Below are positions 47,814 through 59,279 of a DNA stretch of 64,000 nucleotides, one piece after another. The notes below the pieces were generated by a model. The model ran no database searches and was not told where the DNA came from. It was given only the letters and a program-made list of their open reading frames with translations. The stretch comes from Notospermus geniculatus. Taxonomy: Eukaryota > Nemertea > Pilidiophora > Heteronemertea > Lineidae. The DNA is taken from contig NMRB01000164.1 in NCBI GenBank assembly GCA_002633025.1, positions 232,769 to 296,768 on the forward strand, read 5' to 3'. The number at the start of each line of letters is the position of its first letter. Positions within the stretch are counted from its first letter, which is position 1. Both the position numbers and the translations under genes were made by a program.

Positions 47814-48545
47814 CTGCAAGAGAAAAATGTACTTTAGATTGAGCACGGAATAAATGATGTACAACTAATGACGACCTAAGCACTATAGGAAGAATTCAAT
47901 TTCCAATGGTGCTATTCTTAACGAGTGCAATGGGATCGCGTTAAGGTGCGTCCATACGTCCCTGGACGCATGAAAGCAACTTCAGACGCAAAATGAGAAG
48001 AAAAGTTTCCTGCAAAAACGTCCTCCTGAGATATTTAGGACGCAACGTTAGACGCCTGATTTTTTCATTCTTGCAAATGAAAAATGTCCATGCCAAAATG
48101 GACGTATGAATTTTTAGGATCGAGCAAAAAAACGCCCGCCTCTAAGCCTAATTGACGCCGTGTTTACCACGCGCACTGTCAACATGTCAAGTTTGTTATT
48201 CCCCGCGGGTGTTATTCACACTGTTTTATATACCTCCATGACCCCAATCTGCCACATTCGGAGTCAAACGATGCAGCTTGACATTGGCAGCTTGAGTTAT
48301 ACCCACGCTCCCAGGTGCTATATACCGTACATCACATGTGTAGAAACGTGAGGTTTGGAACGAGGTAGATCCCGGACATGCAAAAATGAGGTAAAACGAA
48401 AATGGCGGCGATCAGGCTAGACTGGTACCCGGTCTTCTGGGCAGCTTGCATTATCAGGACAGTGTTCGGTCTACGATCAAGCGAAAGGCGACGCTTGTTG
48501 ATGTAGTGATGTGAGCTGCCTCTGTTTGAATCTGTGAAGACATAC

Positions 48546-48612
48546 CTGTATCGCAGAGTGCCCCCTTTTTCATCAAAAACGTGGATGGACTCTTCATATT
48601 TGCTGGTCTTCC
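48546..48612 (-). other. Possible 67-bp exon inside the chromodomain intron
   Basis: On the minus strand an acceptor (CTCTTTTGCAG) and a donor (CAG|GTATGT) bound an open segment reading KTSKYEESIHVFDEKGG. The length is not a multiple of three, so inclusion between the two phase-0 exons would shift the frame. It may be a cryptic or alternative exon, or belong to another unit. Confidence 0.3.
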
Positions 48613-48825
48613 CTGCAAAAGAGTCCATTTAGTTGGACTGATGGAAATTGAATTTGGGTTCCTCATTTTTAAGCAATCTGAGGCAAAAAGAGTCCACTTG
48701 AAAAAAATGGACTCATGAAAAAAAATCCTTAATGCTGAATATTCTTCATTTCTGTCATCAAGAACACCTCACACACAAACAAGTCACATTCAAAATATAA
48801 GATGATATGATATGATATATTTGGT

Positions 48826-48963
48826 CAGAATATGAAATAGAAATCGGGTTTCTATGGTGAAAGGCATTGCTTCCTACCAGAATCGAACCCACGAACCCTC
48901 GCATATGGCATCAATCGCCAGCACTCAGGGGCACACGCCTTAAACCACTAGGCCAAATCCCCA
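48826..48963 (-). mobile_element. tRNA-derived SINE
   Basis: On the minus strand the head reads GGCCTAGTGGTTTAAGGCG (A box region) ... GTGGGTTCGATTC (B box) over about 90 nt, with a long variable-arm-like segment suggesting a Leu/Ser-type tRNA ancestor. The body GAAGCAATGCCTTTCACC... follows and ends in a run of CATAT-type repeats. A body fragment also lies at 1807-1857. Confidence 0.75.
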
Positions 48964-49646
48964 TCTTCAAAAAAAGATGGTTCAATGGCCCGTGTTTAAA
49001 CGAGGCTTGGTTGGGATGACTTAGGGAATCCCATGAATGTAGTCTAGAGCATGGATGGCAAACCAGAAGGGAGAATGATTTGAGCGATTTAAAATCAGTT
49101 CTGGTTTTCAAGTGTTTAATAAGCTTCCTCTGGTACGACCGACTAACCCCTCCACAACCAGCTTTAGGAGGTGACATGAAATCTTCATTTACCCCCATAA
49201 TTCTTTCAACATGTGCAGCAAGTTCAGCATCGTTTTTTTTCAAATTATCTATCTCAAAACTCTGGCTCTCAATTTCACCCTCACACTTCTTCTTTTTCAG
49301 TTTTAAGTCAACCAACTCTTTTCTAAGCCCAGCAATTTCTCTAAGTTGTCAACCGCCTCTCTGACAACGCGGCAGCCATTTTGTCATTACAAACCTGAAA
49401 TTCAGCATTTGAAATTTGAAGTACAGCAGCTTCAACGAAATTCACCGACAATTTCTTTTTCAGCAAAGCAACACGCGGATTACCACCTTTCCTCATGAGC
49501 TTTTTTCTTACACAGGGACACTCACGCTTCAATCGTTCAACTACACGCTTTGACTCAGGGTGCAAAGCCAACTTGTATTTAGAGAGGACTAAGTTTATCT
49601 GATTTCTGTAATTAATATTCATCAGGTGACTCTTTGTTTGCCACAA
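48964..49646 (-). pseudogene. Coiled-coil, Lys-rich ORF fragments (unrecognised)
   Basis: Two minus-strand ORFs in the chromodomain intron look like parts of one protein. One runs 49646-49341 (101 codons, with HPESKRVVERLKRECPC and a KKLMRKGG stretch); the next starts about 49315 (LKLKKKKCEGEIESQ, a clear heptad-rich helix, then GVSRSYQRKLIKHLKTR). The frames differ and a stop lies between them near 49335. The second ORF runs on into the antisense SINE at 48911, which is not coding. Composition suggests the N-terminal coiled coil of a transposon protein; I do not recognise the family. Confidence 0.3.
49008..49046 (+). repeat. Direct repeat, copy 1 (copy 2 at 49953-49991)
   Basis: TTGGTTGGGATGACTTAGGG... 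and TTTGGCTGGGATAACTTAGG... match over about 38 nt with five or so differences and bracket the coiled-coil ORF fragments. Upstream of each lies related GATATGATATATTTGG sequence. Confidence 0.55.
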
Positions 49647-49952
49647 TTATGGTCAGCCCATTCTTTGCAAACCGAATTCGGAATATCTACATGAAAAATA
49701 GTCTCTTCTTTTGAATGAAAGGATTTTCACCCACCGACAAGTAACTGCGGTGACTGTGGCTTACTCAATTTCATGATTAATTTGTAGGCTGGAGAAGAGA
49801 ATATAATGCAAATACATGTAACAAAGCACTGGATAGCCCTTGATGCAATGATGCAAATTCACATAGCAAGGTTAACAAAAAAAGTTGCATCAAAATCACC
49901 CAACACAAGAAAAGTCGGTCAGAATATAAAATAATATGATATATGATATATT

Positions 49953-49991
49953 TGGCTGGGATAACTTAGGGAATCCTATAAATGTAGTCTA
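49953..49991 (+). repeat. Direct repeat, copy 2 (copy 1 at 49008-49046)
   Basis: Same orientation as copy 1 and contains ACTTAGGGAATCC and AATGTAGTCTA. Ends about 100 bp from the chromodomain exon 1 donor. Confidence 0.55.
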
Positions 49992-50088
49992 CAGTAGTCT
50001 ACTTTCTGAAAGCCCGTGAATGTACGTTTTTGTGTACATTCACATAGGACGAAAATCTGCTCGAATAAACACAGATATTTTCACCTAC

Positions 50089-50259
50089 CTGGCCAACTTT
50101 CCGACGCGAAATGACTCTCTCCACTTCCCACAGTGTTTCATCAGCATCCGTGACGTATTTTTGTGAAGATATTTTGCGGGATTTCGGTAAATTTGCACCA
50201 TTTAAAAGTTGTTTACAATCAACAAAATGTCCGCGAGTTCTTTTCAAACTGGTAGCCAT
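50089..50259 (-). CDS. Chromodomain protein, exon 1 (N-terminal)
   Basis: The ATG (minus strand, 50259-50257) sits in a strong Kozak context, GCAGCCATGG. The exon codes for 57 residues, MATSLKRTRGHFVDCK... to WEVERVISRRKVGQ, and ends at a consensus donor CAG|GTAGGT in phase 0, matching the phase-0 acceptor of exon 2 at 47813. The WEVERVISRR segment is the first strand of a chromodomain, so the intron (2.27 kb, 47814-50088) splits the domain. The intron contains a SINE and ORF debris. Upstream of 50259 I see no clear TATA box. The start choice is supported by Kozak context; a further upstream exon cannot be excluded. Confidence 0.7.
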
Positions 50260-50398
50260 GGCTGCGATTGCTGTGACCTGATTGGTTCAATTGAATAACG
50301 TGGTTACCTACTGTGGCTACGCACTGCGGGGTGTTCTGCCTGCAATAGCTGGTAATGTCCCCTCTAGAACTGTAAAATACAGGCTACTGAATAAGATT

Positions 50399-50898
50399 AG
50401 GGTGGATGCCACTGTTAAATTTGAATTTTGACTAAGTTACAGCCGATTGAATTTTTGGAACTGACTTTATCATTGGACCAAGAACTGAGCTTTGTACAGG
50501 AGAATGGGAACCGATGTACAGCTAACTTCTGAACGGTTGGATTTACACCCTGTAAATGTGTTACCAACAGATAGAAATATGGTGCTTTGTAACCAAGTAA
50601 GCATGTTTTTAATTGTTTTCAGTAGTTTCATAATAAGAAATAATGTTTTTCATGTAAAATAGGTCAAAATACATTAAAACGCCATTTCCAATTTCGTAAC
50701 GAGTTAAAAAAGTATTTGATTAAGAGATACCATACATGTATTTCTATCTGTCGGTAATACATTTATGCGGTGTAAATCCAACCGTTCAAAAGATAGCGGT
50801 ACATCGGATTCCATTTTCCTCTACAAAGCTCAGTGTATTTGAACACAATGACATTGATAATGACCTTTAACCGGCAAATCCAGGGTGGCATCCACCCT
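50399..50898. mobile_element. ~500-bp inverted-repeat element
   Basis: AGGGTGGATGCCAC at the left and GTGGCATCCACCCT at the right are followed inward by matching blocks in inverted order: AGCTTTGTA, CGATGTAC, CGGTTGGATTTACACC and CAGATAGAAATA. Arms are about 200 nt, with a loop near 50600-50700. Confidence 0.75.
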
Positions 50899-51598
50899 TA
50901 AATTTCACCCCATCTTATAAGGGTATGATCTAGCATAGTGCCAGCCATTAACACACGATGCCTACAAAGGTTTAAAATTTCATGTTGGCCGGCCTACTAT
51001 TACCTGATTGGTTAAAAAGGACGAAATTCACACGAACATGAGAATTTGAGGAAAATGGAAAAAATACGTTGTTTAACTTAGTAAAGCTAGCATTCACCAT
51101 ATCATTGTAATAAAGACTACTTTTGTTTTACATTGGTGCCTATTTGTGCTTTCAATATCAAACAGTGTTCAAACACTCCCCAATTTATGAAAAAAAACAC
51201 CTTGGGAAGTGAGCTTCTACAACATGGAATTGCCCCTAAGGACTTGTCTGAACGAATCAAAACTGTTTGCAGTGGTATTCCTGGCATTTCGTACATCGAA
51301 TTTAGTGTTTGAATTCCTAAATTCGACCTTATTATAAGCATTTTAGACCAAAAACGTTTAATTTAAAACAGGCAATTCGGCTTTTCCCAGAAAAGCGCAC
51401 CCTCCAACATACAATGGTCCCTGTTCATAGCACTCTGTGTGGCTAAATCACTATGTCAATACTGAGCTCAGTGGAGGTAAAGACTGTTAACTGGAAGATC
51501 CTCACAGCTTAACCAACCCAATTAATCCTATTTGTTGATCAATAAACATCCATTGTTGAAGTGCTGCGTGTTTCTGCCAGCTAGAGTAAAGGGGCCCA
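50899..51598. other. No gene seen
   Basis: Only short ORFs without domains on either strand. Confidence 0.4.
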
Positions 51599-51735
51599 GG
51601 GCCCAGTTTCACAAAGAATCTTTAGTCTAAGAAAAAACTTAAGTCTGAAAAGAAGTCATCTGATTTGCTGAAAACCAGGTCACATGATGACTTAAGTCGA
51701 ATCGTAGACTTAAGGTTCTTTGTGAAACTGGGCCC
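51599..51735. mobile_element. 137-bp MITE (GGGCCCAGTTTCACAAAGAA)
   Basis: Exact 20-bp TIRs (GGGCCCAGTTTCACAAAGAA and its complement) continue inward with CTTAAGTC words in both orientations. Confidence 0.8.
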
Positions 51736-52102
51736 AGAAACCTAATGTTCATGCCCCTGGGCCAAACGATAGCGAATGTGCCAGTTTAACAAACACGCGC
51801 ACACGCACGCACACAGACATTGAGCCATTTAGTCATATGAATAGCTCAGCTGACCTTGGTCAGCTCGATCTTCAAATGTAACATTTCTTGGGGAAGTGTT
51901 CCGACGGCTAGTCCTTTTTTCAGCTTATTGGGGAAAAACACGTCTCATTCAATTCCTTTTGACTGATAGACACCACAGGTGTCACTCACAGTAACGTCTA
52001 TTTCTCGGAATGTCGTACGAACTTTAACTCGCCTTTCAATCCTGAAGGATTGCGCTAATCCATCACTTCATTCAACCAGGCGGAAAATCAGAGCAGGCCT
52101 CT
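51736..52102. other. No gene; CA-rich microsatellite
   Basis: A CACGCACACGCACGCACAC-type run lies at about 51790-51826. The end of the stretch may be the 5' region of the following LINE. Confidence 0.5.
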
Positions 52103-52874
52103 GTGAGAGGATTTAGGGCATGGAGACATACTCGTGCCAACCCAGCAAATGTCATTACTGTCCCTATCGGGTCACTTGAGTTGGGTTCGGTATTTTTGAA
52201 AGTGGGACTCCTTAATGCTAGGTCTGTGAGTAACAAGGCAAACGAAATCAACGAGCTCATAGTTGACAGGACTCTTGACCTGCTTTTCATCACAGAGACG
52301 TGGTTGAAGGAATCTGGAAATGGAACAGTTCTTCATGACCTTGTCCCTGACGGACATAAACTGCTTCACAAACCCAGGGTAACCTCTCGGGGTGGTGGTG
52401 TTGCTTTGATCTACAACGAAACTCTTGACATTGTCTGTCGTCCTTCTCAGCACGAGATGTCGTTTTTTGAAGGCCAAGAGTACACCTTACACTCATCAGG
52501 AGGTAACTTCCACTTTGTCCTTGTTTACAACCTCCACATAAGTCTGTTCCAGGATTCTTGGACGAGTTCTGCATCTGCTCCGATTGTTCTTGGTGACTTC
52601 AATTTGCATATGGAAAAGACCAATGATCCAAATATAAAGAAACTGTCCGACATCTTTCAAAGTCTGGATATTATACTGATTGTCGACTTCCCTACCCATG
52701 TTCGCGGCCATGCAATGGATATTGTTGCTTTGACAAGAACTGCAGTAACAAGATGACATTGTAAATGTCGTATGGTTCCCGATGTAACAGGTACTTCTAC
52801 ACGAATGGTACACTGAGAGAGATCAAGATACATTGATAGAGATCAGATACATTGACAGAGATGAGGGTACCTTG

Positions 52875-53052
52875 ATGTGATGTGATGTGATGTGGTGCGG
52901 CACGATACCATGCGATATGATATATGACATGACATGACGTGACGTGAGGTGACGTGACGTGACGTGATGTGACATGGCATGACATGACATCATTTACATG
53001 ATATGATATGATATGACATGATATGATATGATACGATATGATATATGATATG
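52875..53052. repeat. GATGT/GATAT/GACGT simple-repeat tract
   Basis: Pentamer-like words GATGT, GACGT, GACAT and GATAT run in succession. The BEL/Pao element is inserted at its right edge. Confidence 0.9.
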
Positions 53053-53272
53053 TGTTCCCTTGTAAGAACTGAAATGTCTTTCTTTTCATGTAAATCGGCT
53101 TTATTTTCAATAAACAACTGCGACATATGAACATTTGTCCCGCTCTATTCCCGCCATGGTCCTGCACAAGCACATGGTACATTAGTTTCAAAACTTAAAC
53201 TTAGGTGGCAGCACCTGACGGTATGAGAACGAACATGTCTGGTTGTGACTGTCTTCGAGCTCCTCCAGGACA
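53053..53272 (-). repeat. BEL/Pao 3' LTR
   Basis: 220 bp with TG...CA termini. On the element strand it contains AATAAA within GAAAATAAAGCCG, a likely polyadenylation signal. It matches 60966-61185 except for a T/C difference in GAACA(T/C)GTC. Confidence 0.9.
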
Positions 53273-53285
53273 TCCTCCCCTCCTT
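53273..53285 (-). promoter_or_regulatory. Polypurine tract
   Basis: On the minus strand AAGGAGGGGAGGA ends exactly at the first base of the 3' LTR, where plus-strand DNA synthesis is primed in LTR elements. Confidence 0.75.
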
Positions 53286-54400
53286 GGAATCACCAGATCT
53301 CCAAAAATTACCCCGAATTAAATGAAGATTATTAAAGCAGTACTAAGGCAGATACCCTGAAATAAACTCGTAAAGGCGCGCTTTAACCCTGCTACTGAGG
53401 TATGAATGAAAGTCCAAGCAGAACAGTCCAAAATGCTCAGCAGCATAAATGAAACTATGCAGTACATATTACTAGGCATCAACATTGCACTAGGAAAGTC
53501 AAGAAGAGTTACTCACTACTCAAGTTAGCAATGTTGTCCACAGTCCAGTACTTATTGTCCCTATTTATGAGTATTTCATGATTTTAGCAGATTGTCTTTG
53601 CTCTATTGCAAAGAAACTACTATTCCAAGGACTAAGAATACTCTTGGCATGACTAATTGATATTTAAAGGGTCGGTCTCCTGAATGAATTTTCTCCAGAA
53701 TATGAATTTCCTCACAACACCTTTGATTGAATTGAATTTCCACTTTTCCAATCTATCTGACTCTGCTCAAGCAAGCTTCAACCACTGCAAAATAGAATTC
53801 TTTGCAGCATTAACTCATTTTTCACTAAAACTCAAACCTTGAAAGGCAAGACTATTAAAAAACACCTCAAAACTTGCTTGCACGTTGTCAAACAAACTGA
53901 AATTCTCACTGACCCTTTTGCACATTTTTAGCACTTTTCACTAAAACTTTTCACACATTTCCAAGAATCCTGTGCTCTCCTTGAATTCTGAACTATTCCC
54001 TAACTGGAATACTGACATGAGAGTTGTATCACTCAAAAGGACTTAAGAGAAAAACATTCCCAACTCAAGTGCCCAATTAGACAAAAACACCTGAGAACAA
54101 CTGTCACAGGGAAGACTCCAACAACATGCAGAGCCTTTTTTACACCAAAAAAGGTCACTTATCCCAGACTCAGCCCTTTTTAAGTGACAACAACCGACAA
54201 CATGTCAATATTACCATCCTTATTTGACTTATTTGCACCGAATTTTCACATATTAGCGAACTGAATTATTTCCTTGGGTCCTTCCCTGAAAATTACGTAA
54301 ATCATCGATCCAGACAGTCGAATGTGCTGATGTACGAAATCATTTTGGCGTAATTCCGAATCCACAATGTAATGACGAAATCACGATTGTGACGATTGTC

Positions 54401-54736
54401 CTAAGCGATTAATCTCGAAGTCTCTCCCGTGGCCGACGTTTCACTGTCCTCACTGTAGTGTTCCAGCGGGCAGAGTTTCACCACTGGACGTTTCATCACC
54501 ATTTTCCCAACTTGGACGTCTGCGACCCGTGCTACTCCGTCCTTTCCCGGGTGGAGCTGAATGACCCTCCCGAGTGGCCATTTTCCTCTGGCGACGTTCG
54601 GCGTAACGACGATGACGACATCACCGACCTTGACTTGACCTTGATCCTTCCTCCATTTTTTCCTTGTGTTCAGACTCGGCAACCATTCCTGTAACCAACG
54701 TGACCAGAAGTGTCTGACGATCTCTTGAACACGACG
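54401..54736 (-). pseudogene. BEL/Pao integrase C-terminal domain (DUF5641-like)
   Basis: Same frame as the RNase H/integrase ORF, separated from it by a single in-frame TAG (54737-54739). It contains KVGDVVIVV, WPLGRVIQLHPGKDG and KRPVVKLCPLE, the SH3-like tail domain found after BEL/Pao integrases that probably binds DNA. Ends at 54401. Confidence 0.8.
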
Positions 54737-56716
54737 CTAACGTCTTCTGGGATTGAAATCAGTGGTATCGACTGATTCCGGTGCAAATCTCCCACCCAGG
54801 CTTCCGTGCAAAAAGTGGTTGGGAGTCAACGGGACGATATCTTGGTGATTCATCGACTGGTACGTGAGAGGACGGGAATTAATTAATCCCTCCGCTCCAA
54901 CCATGGCACTGTGCAGCTCTTCATCAGTTATGTCAGCATTTCCTAGGATTGCATTGATTGCCTTTTTTGCAGCTTTGATCATCCTTTCATGCACTCCAGA
55001 AAAATGTGGCGATTCTGGGGGCTGGAAGTGCCAACGGACACCATAACTAGCAGTTGCACTCTGGATTTTGTCCTTGTCTAATTTCTCAACGGCTGCCAGT
55101 GCTTCCAGTTCGTTGTTTCCGCCGATGAAATTGCTACCGTTATCAGAGGTAACATCTTCCGGAAGTCCTCGTCTTGATGCCATGCGGAAAAATGCATTGA
55201 GAAAACTATCAGTGTCCATGCTGTAGGCTAACTCCAAATGCACTGCTCGTGTTGGAAAACATGTGAAGAGGCATAAGTAACGCTTCAATCGGACTTTTCC
55301 GCGACCTTGCTTCGTAATATAGGGTCCTCCGTAGTCAACAGAACATTCAACAACCGCTCTCATTGACATCCTTGATCTGGACTCAGGAAGTGGTGCCATC
55401 AACGGATTCCGCGGTGCAGTTTTGCGACGTCTGCACTCTCTGCATTCATTTTCCCATTCTCTTATTACTTCTCTGGCTGACAGAATCCAATACTGAGCTG
55501 ACAAGTGAGCTAACACCTGGTTTGTTCCGTGATGTTTACATTTCTCATGAGCATCTTTCACCACAAGCTTAGTCACTTGATGATTTCTCGGTAGGATAGC
55601 TGGATATTTCATCTCCCATGGTAGATACTCTGCATAACACAGCCTGCCATCCACTCTCATGACTCCACTGCTGTCAAATGTTGGTCTCAATGCCGACAAC
55701 TTTGACGTTCCTGGCAACTCTTTGTTGGATCTCAGTGTCTTTATCTCAGTACCAAATACAGCTGTCTGGCAGTGTCTGATGAAGAAGATTTCAGCATCTC
55801 TGATCTCATCTGGATCCAATGCGCCTGTTTTGCGCAGATCTGACGGTAGTCTGCAGTTCTCCAGAAAACGATCCACCCATGCCTTTACTCGGCAAAGTTT
55901 CTTCCAACTTGAAAATCTAGATGGCTCTAATCTCCCTAATGATGCTCCTTCTGGAACTGCGACATAGACTTGACTGTAATTCAAATACTGCTTCCTAGTT
56001 TCGGCTTTTGATGTGTCTGTCTGCTGATGTTTCTCCTGATCTATCTTGTTCTCTGGCCAGGTCGATGGATCTTTGCTCAGGAACGACGGTCCATTCCACC
56101 AACGTTTTTCCTCCGCAAGCTGTGTGACAGTCAGGCCTCTCGTTAAGAAATCCGCAGGATTATCCGCCGTTGGTACATGCCTCCACTGGTCAGGATTTGT
56201 TGCCCGCTGAATTTCACCAACGCGATTGGCTACAAATGCTTTGAAAGTACGACCTCGACCTCGGATCCAGTGTAACGTATCCAGGCTATCACTCCAAAAT
56301 TTCCAGTGCTTGCTATCCAGTTGGAGTGCTTTTCCCACACTCTCTGCCAAATGTAATCCTTCCACTGCTGCCATTAATTCCAATCTCGGGATGCTAACTG
56401 GCTGTAGTGGTGCTACTTTAGACTTTGACGCGACCAATCGACTGCTAACAGCGCCTCCTTGGTAGACTTGTCTGCTATACACAACCGCTCCGTATGCTTC
56501 TTCAGACGCATCTGTGAACACGTGCAGCGAAGTTTCGACTACCTCCAACTCCAGTCTCAGGCACCTCGGATTTCTCACATTTGGCAGATCATCAAGTTCA
56601 GCAAACCATCCCGTTATCTTGGCTGACAATTGTTCATCCACAGGACTGTCCCAATCTATTCCATTTGCCCACAGTTGCTGCAGCAGGACTCTAGCTCTAA
56701 TGACATATGGCGACAA
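54737..56716 (-). pseudogene. BEL/Pao RNase H and integrase
   Basis: 659 codons. The N-terminal part finishes the RT connection (YVIRARVLLQQLW). RNase H shows FTDASEEAYGAVVYS (first Asp), SIPRLELMAAVEGL (Glu) and WSDSLDTLHWI (Asp). Integrase follows with an HH-CC zinc-binding region (KCKHHGTNQVLAHL ... ECRECRRRK), then the DDE core: VDYGGPY, TSDNGSNFIGG and PHFSGVHERMIKAAKKAI. Its frame differs from the upstream RT ORF because of a few extra bases near 56730, and it is cut short by an in-frame TAG at 54737. Catalytic residues are all present, so the lesions are few and young. Confidence 0.88.
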
Positions 56717-58994
56717 GAATCCCAGGGCAGTGGGTCAAACAGCGTCGCAATCCATCTCAAGAACATTCTCTTAGTGATCATAGTCTCTGAAATGTCCGGT
56801 GGTTGACGAGCTTTAAACGAGAATACATCTTCCTTAGGCAGCCAGCGTACTCCTAATGTCTTCACCTCTGGAAGTTCACCTCTATCCAAATCTACTTCTG
56901 CTACACAATCAGACGCGGGGATTGCTTTCATGACTTCTGAACTGTTCGAAATATATTTCCTAGCATGCATTCCTGCGAGCTCCCACAATGTAGACAACTG
57001 ACTGTGAAATTCAATTCCTATCTTTCCATCTCTTTTGGAGTCAATTGTATCATCCATATATGTGCTATGAAGGACGCCTTCTGCTCCCAAGGGATATTTC
57101 TCCTGTAGTTCCTCAGCATGATGTCTTGTCACGAATTGAGCAAGGAATGGGGAGGAGTTGTTTCCAAACACAACCCTCTCAAACTGATAGATATCTGGTT
57201 TTCTCCCTGTGTCCATTTCACGCCAAAGAAACCGATGATATGGCTTATCCTCGTCTCTGAGTTGAAATTGGCAATACATCTCGGCAATGTCACACATAAT
57301 CGCAACGGGCTCTTTCCTAAAGCGAAGTAGTATTGAGAACAAGTCATTCTGCAACTTGGGGCCTTGGTGAACAAAGTCATTTAGTGACACACCATCAGTT
57401 TTAGCTGATGCATCATACACAAGACGAGTCTTTGTTGTTGATTTGTCTGGCCTAAGAATCGGAAAGTGTGGCAAGTACCATCCTTTTTCGCCATGTTTCT
57501 CTGTGGGAACCTTTGTGACGTATCCTTTCTTTTCATAAGTCTTGATTACATCACTGTAAGCCTGTTGCAGCTGAGAATCTCTCTTGAGTCTCTTTTCTGT
57601 GTTTTCTAACCGATGAAGTGCCGTTTGATAGTTGTCAGGCAAGTTTTCCTTATCTCTTTTCCAAGGTATCCCTACTGTATACCGCTTACTCCCTGGATCA
57701 TAACTCAACGACTGACGAACTGACTCCATGGCCTCCTTTTCATCTGGCTTTACAATAGCTTCCACTGTTGACTCTGGTACCTCCCAGTAACGACGTATCA
57801 GTTGGTTCAATTCAGCATCTTCTCTCGAGATGAATGTAAAGTGGGTGGCCGGGCTCGAATCTATCGAATCTGCTGTCCCAACACAGGTCCACCCTAGGGG
57901 GGTGAGCCTCGCTATAGGTTCACCTGGTGCTCCTCTGACTTCTTTTATCGAATAAATGAGATCCAATTGATCGACTCCAATCAAGATGTCAACTGTTGAT
58001 TTTCGTGGCACCGCTGGGAAGGGAATGTCTGCCAGATGTGTCCATTTGTCCTTTTCTCGATCCCAGTTGATAACTTTCATGTTACCTGTGACTGAGTGTG
58101 ATGTTGTATACGCTGAAGCTTTCTTACAGGTTTTCCCATCCAGACTACTGATCTTGAATTCCACGAATGATGTCTGTAACGTCTCCTGGGCTCCATTGAT
58201 AACATTGACGACCATTGTCTCTGGATCTCCTCCTAACTCTAACTCTGAAGCGACATCTTCACTAATGTACGACATCGTACTGGCGTCATCCAATAGAGCA
58301 TTGACTTTGATCTTTTTCAAACCATTTGTCACGTAGACTGGAACCGTTCTCAATCCAACCAACACTGATCTGCCGGAACTCAAGTGGGTATCTCCATTTG
58401 TCACATGTGATCTAGTCTCTGGTGGGGCTTTATCTTTCTCTTCCTTAGACTCAACCTTTCTCTCCTTTTGTTGTTCCTGAGCCTTGGATTCCTTTTTGGA
58501 GTTTTCCCCTTTACTCTCCCTTTTCTCATGCAGTAAGCGATGATGAAGTGACCGACATTTCTCTATTCCACACGGCCGACTCCTCATGCATTTGTCTCCC
58601 TGGTGCGCATAACTCAGACACCTGAAACAAGCATGGTGCTTCTTGGCTGCTGTCCATCTGTCCTCAACTGGAAGGGATTTGAACTTCTGACATGCCCATA
58701 ATCCAAAATGCGAAGGATCTGAACATAATCTGCATGATGGCCTTGACCTGCTGCTCTTATTCCTGTCATCTCCATGATCTGTGCTTTGACCAAAGAAAGT
58801 CTTGGGTTTTCCTCTAGTCTTCTTATTTTCTGATTCTGATGACACTCCCGCTATTGTCTCTTGAGCTGCGACCAAGTATTCCGCCTCCTGATTTATAAAG
58901 TCCCTGATAGACATGACACTTTCTATCACACGCTTCTCCACAACCCACTCTTTGTACTTCACTAACAATGTCTTTGACAACTTTTTCTGAGTTC
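56656..58994 (-). pseudogene. BEL/Pao zinc knuckles, protease and reverse transcriptase
   Basis: An ORF of about 780 codons (from 59007; the first few codons lie in the MITE). CCHC-type knuckles are C92-x2-C95-x4-H100-x5-C106 and C127-x2-C130-x4-H135-x4-C140. An aspartic protease motif, LLDDASTMSYIS, is at residues 238-249 (Asp240/Asp241). The RT follows: TPLGWTCVG, then RLVYDASAK, AIMCDIAEMYCQFQL (catalytic Asp) and YMDDTIDS at 650-657 (catalytic Asp pair). It ends in the RT connection, where the frame is lost near 56730. Upstream it was continuous with gag before the MITE inserted. Confidence 0.88.
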
Positions 58995-58998
58995 TTAA

Positions 58999-59279
58999 CA
59001 CGTTCACTGCCGGGGACGTATAATTACGTCATAGTGGTTGCTTTGGTCCTTGCCAGGGACGTATATGTACGTCTTTGGTCTTGATTTATCCATTCAAAAT
59101 AAAACCATAGGCAATGGCAAAGGACCTCCTCCAGTGCCGAAGGACGTAACGTCTCTTGGCACAGTGAAAGAAGGGGTCAGATGTGCCACATAACGTAACA
59201 TTCAATAGCACAGGCAATGTCTGAAAAATTCCTGGCAAGGACCACTGGACCCTCAAAAATGGCGTCGGCAGTGAACGTG
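58999..59279. mobile_element. 281-bp TTAA MITE inside the BEL/Pao gag-pol
   Basis: TTAA at 58995-58998 and 59280-59283; termini CACGTTCACTGCCG and its complement. GACGTATAATTACGTC and GACGTATATGTACGTC lie near the left end. This terminus style (TTAA, ACGTTCACTGCC, GACGTATATACGTC) is one I associate with piggyBac-like elements. The insert plus one TTAA is 285 bp, a multiple of three, so the two halves of the host ORF keep the same frame; only stops inside the MITE break it. Confidence 0.85.

Noticed and set aside
55363-57330. Plus-strand ORFs of 60-86 codons within the BEL/Pao pol region
   Set aside because: Antisense shadows of the RNase H, integrase and RT coding sequence.
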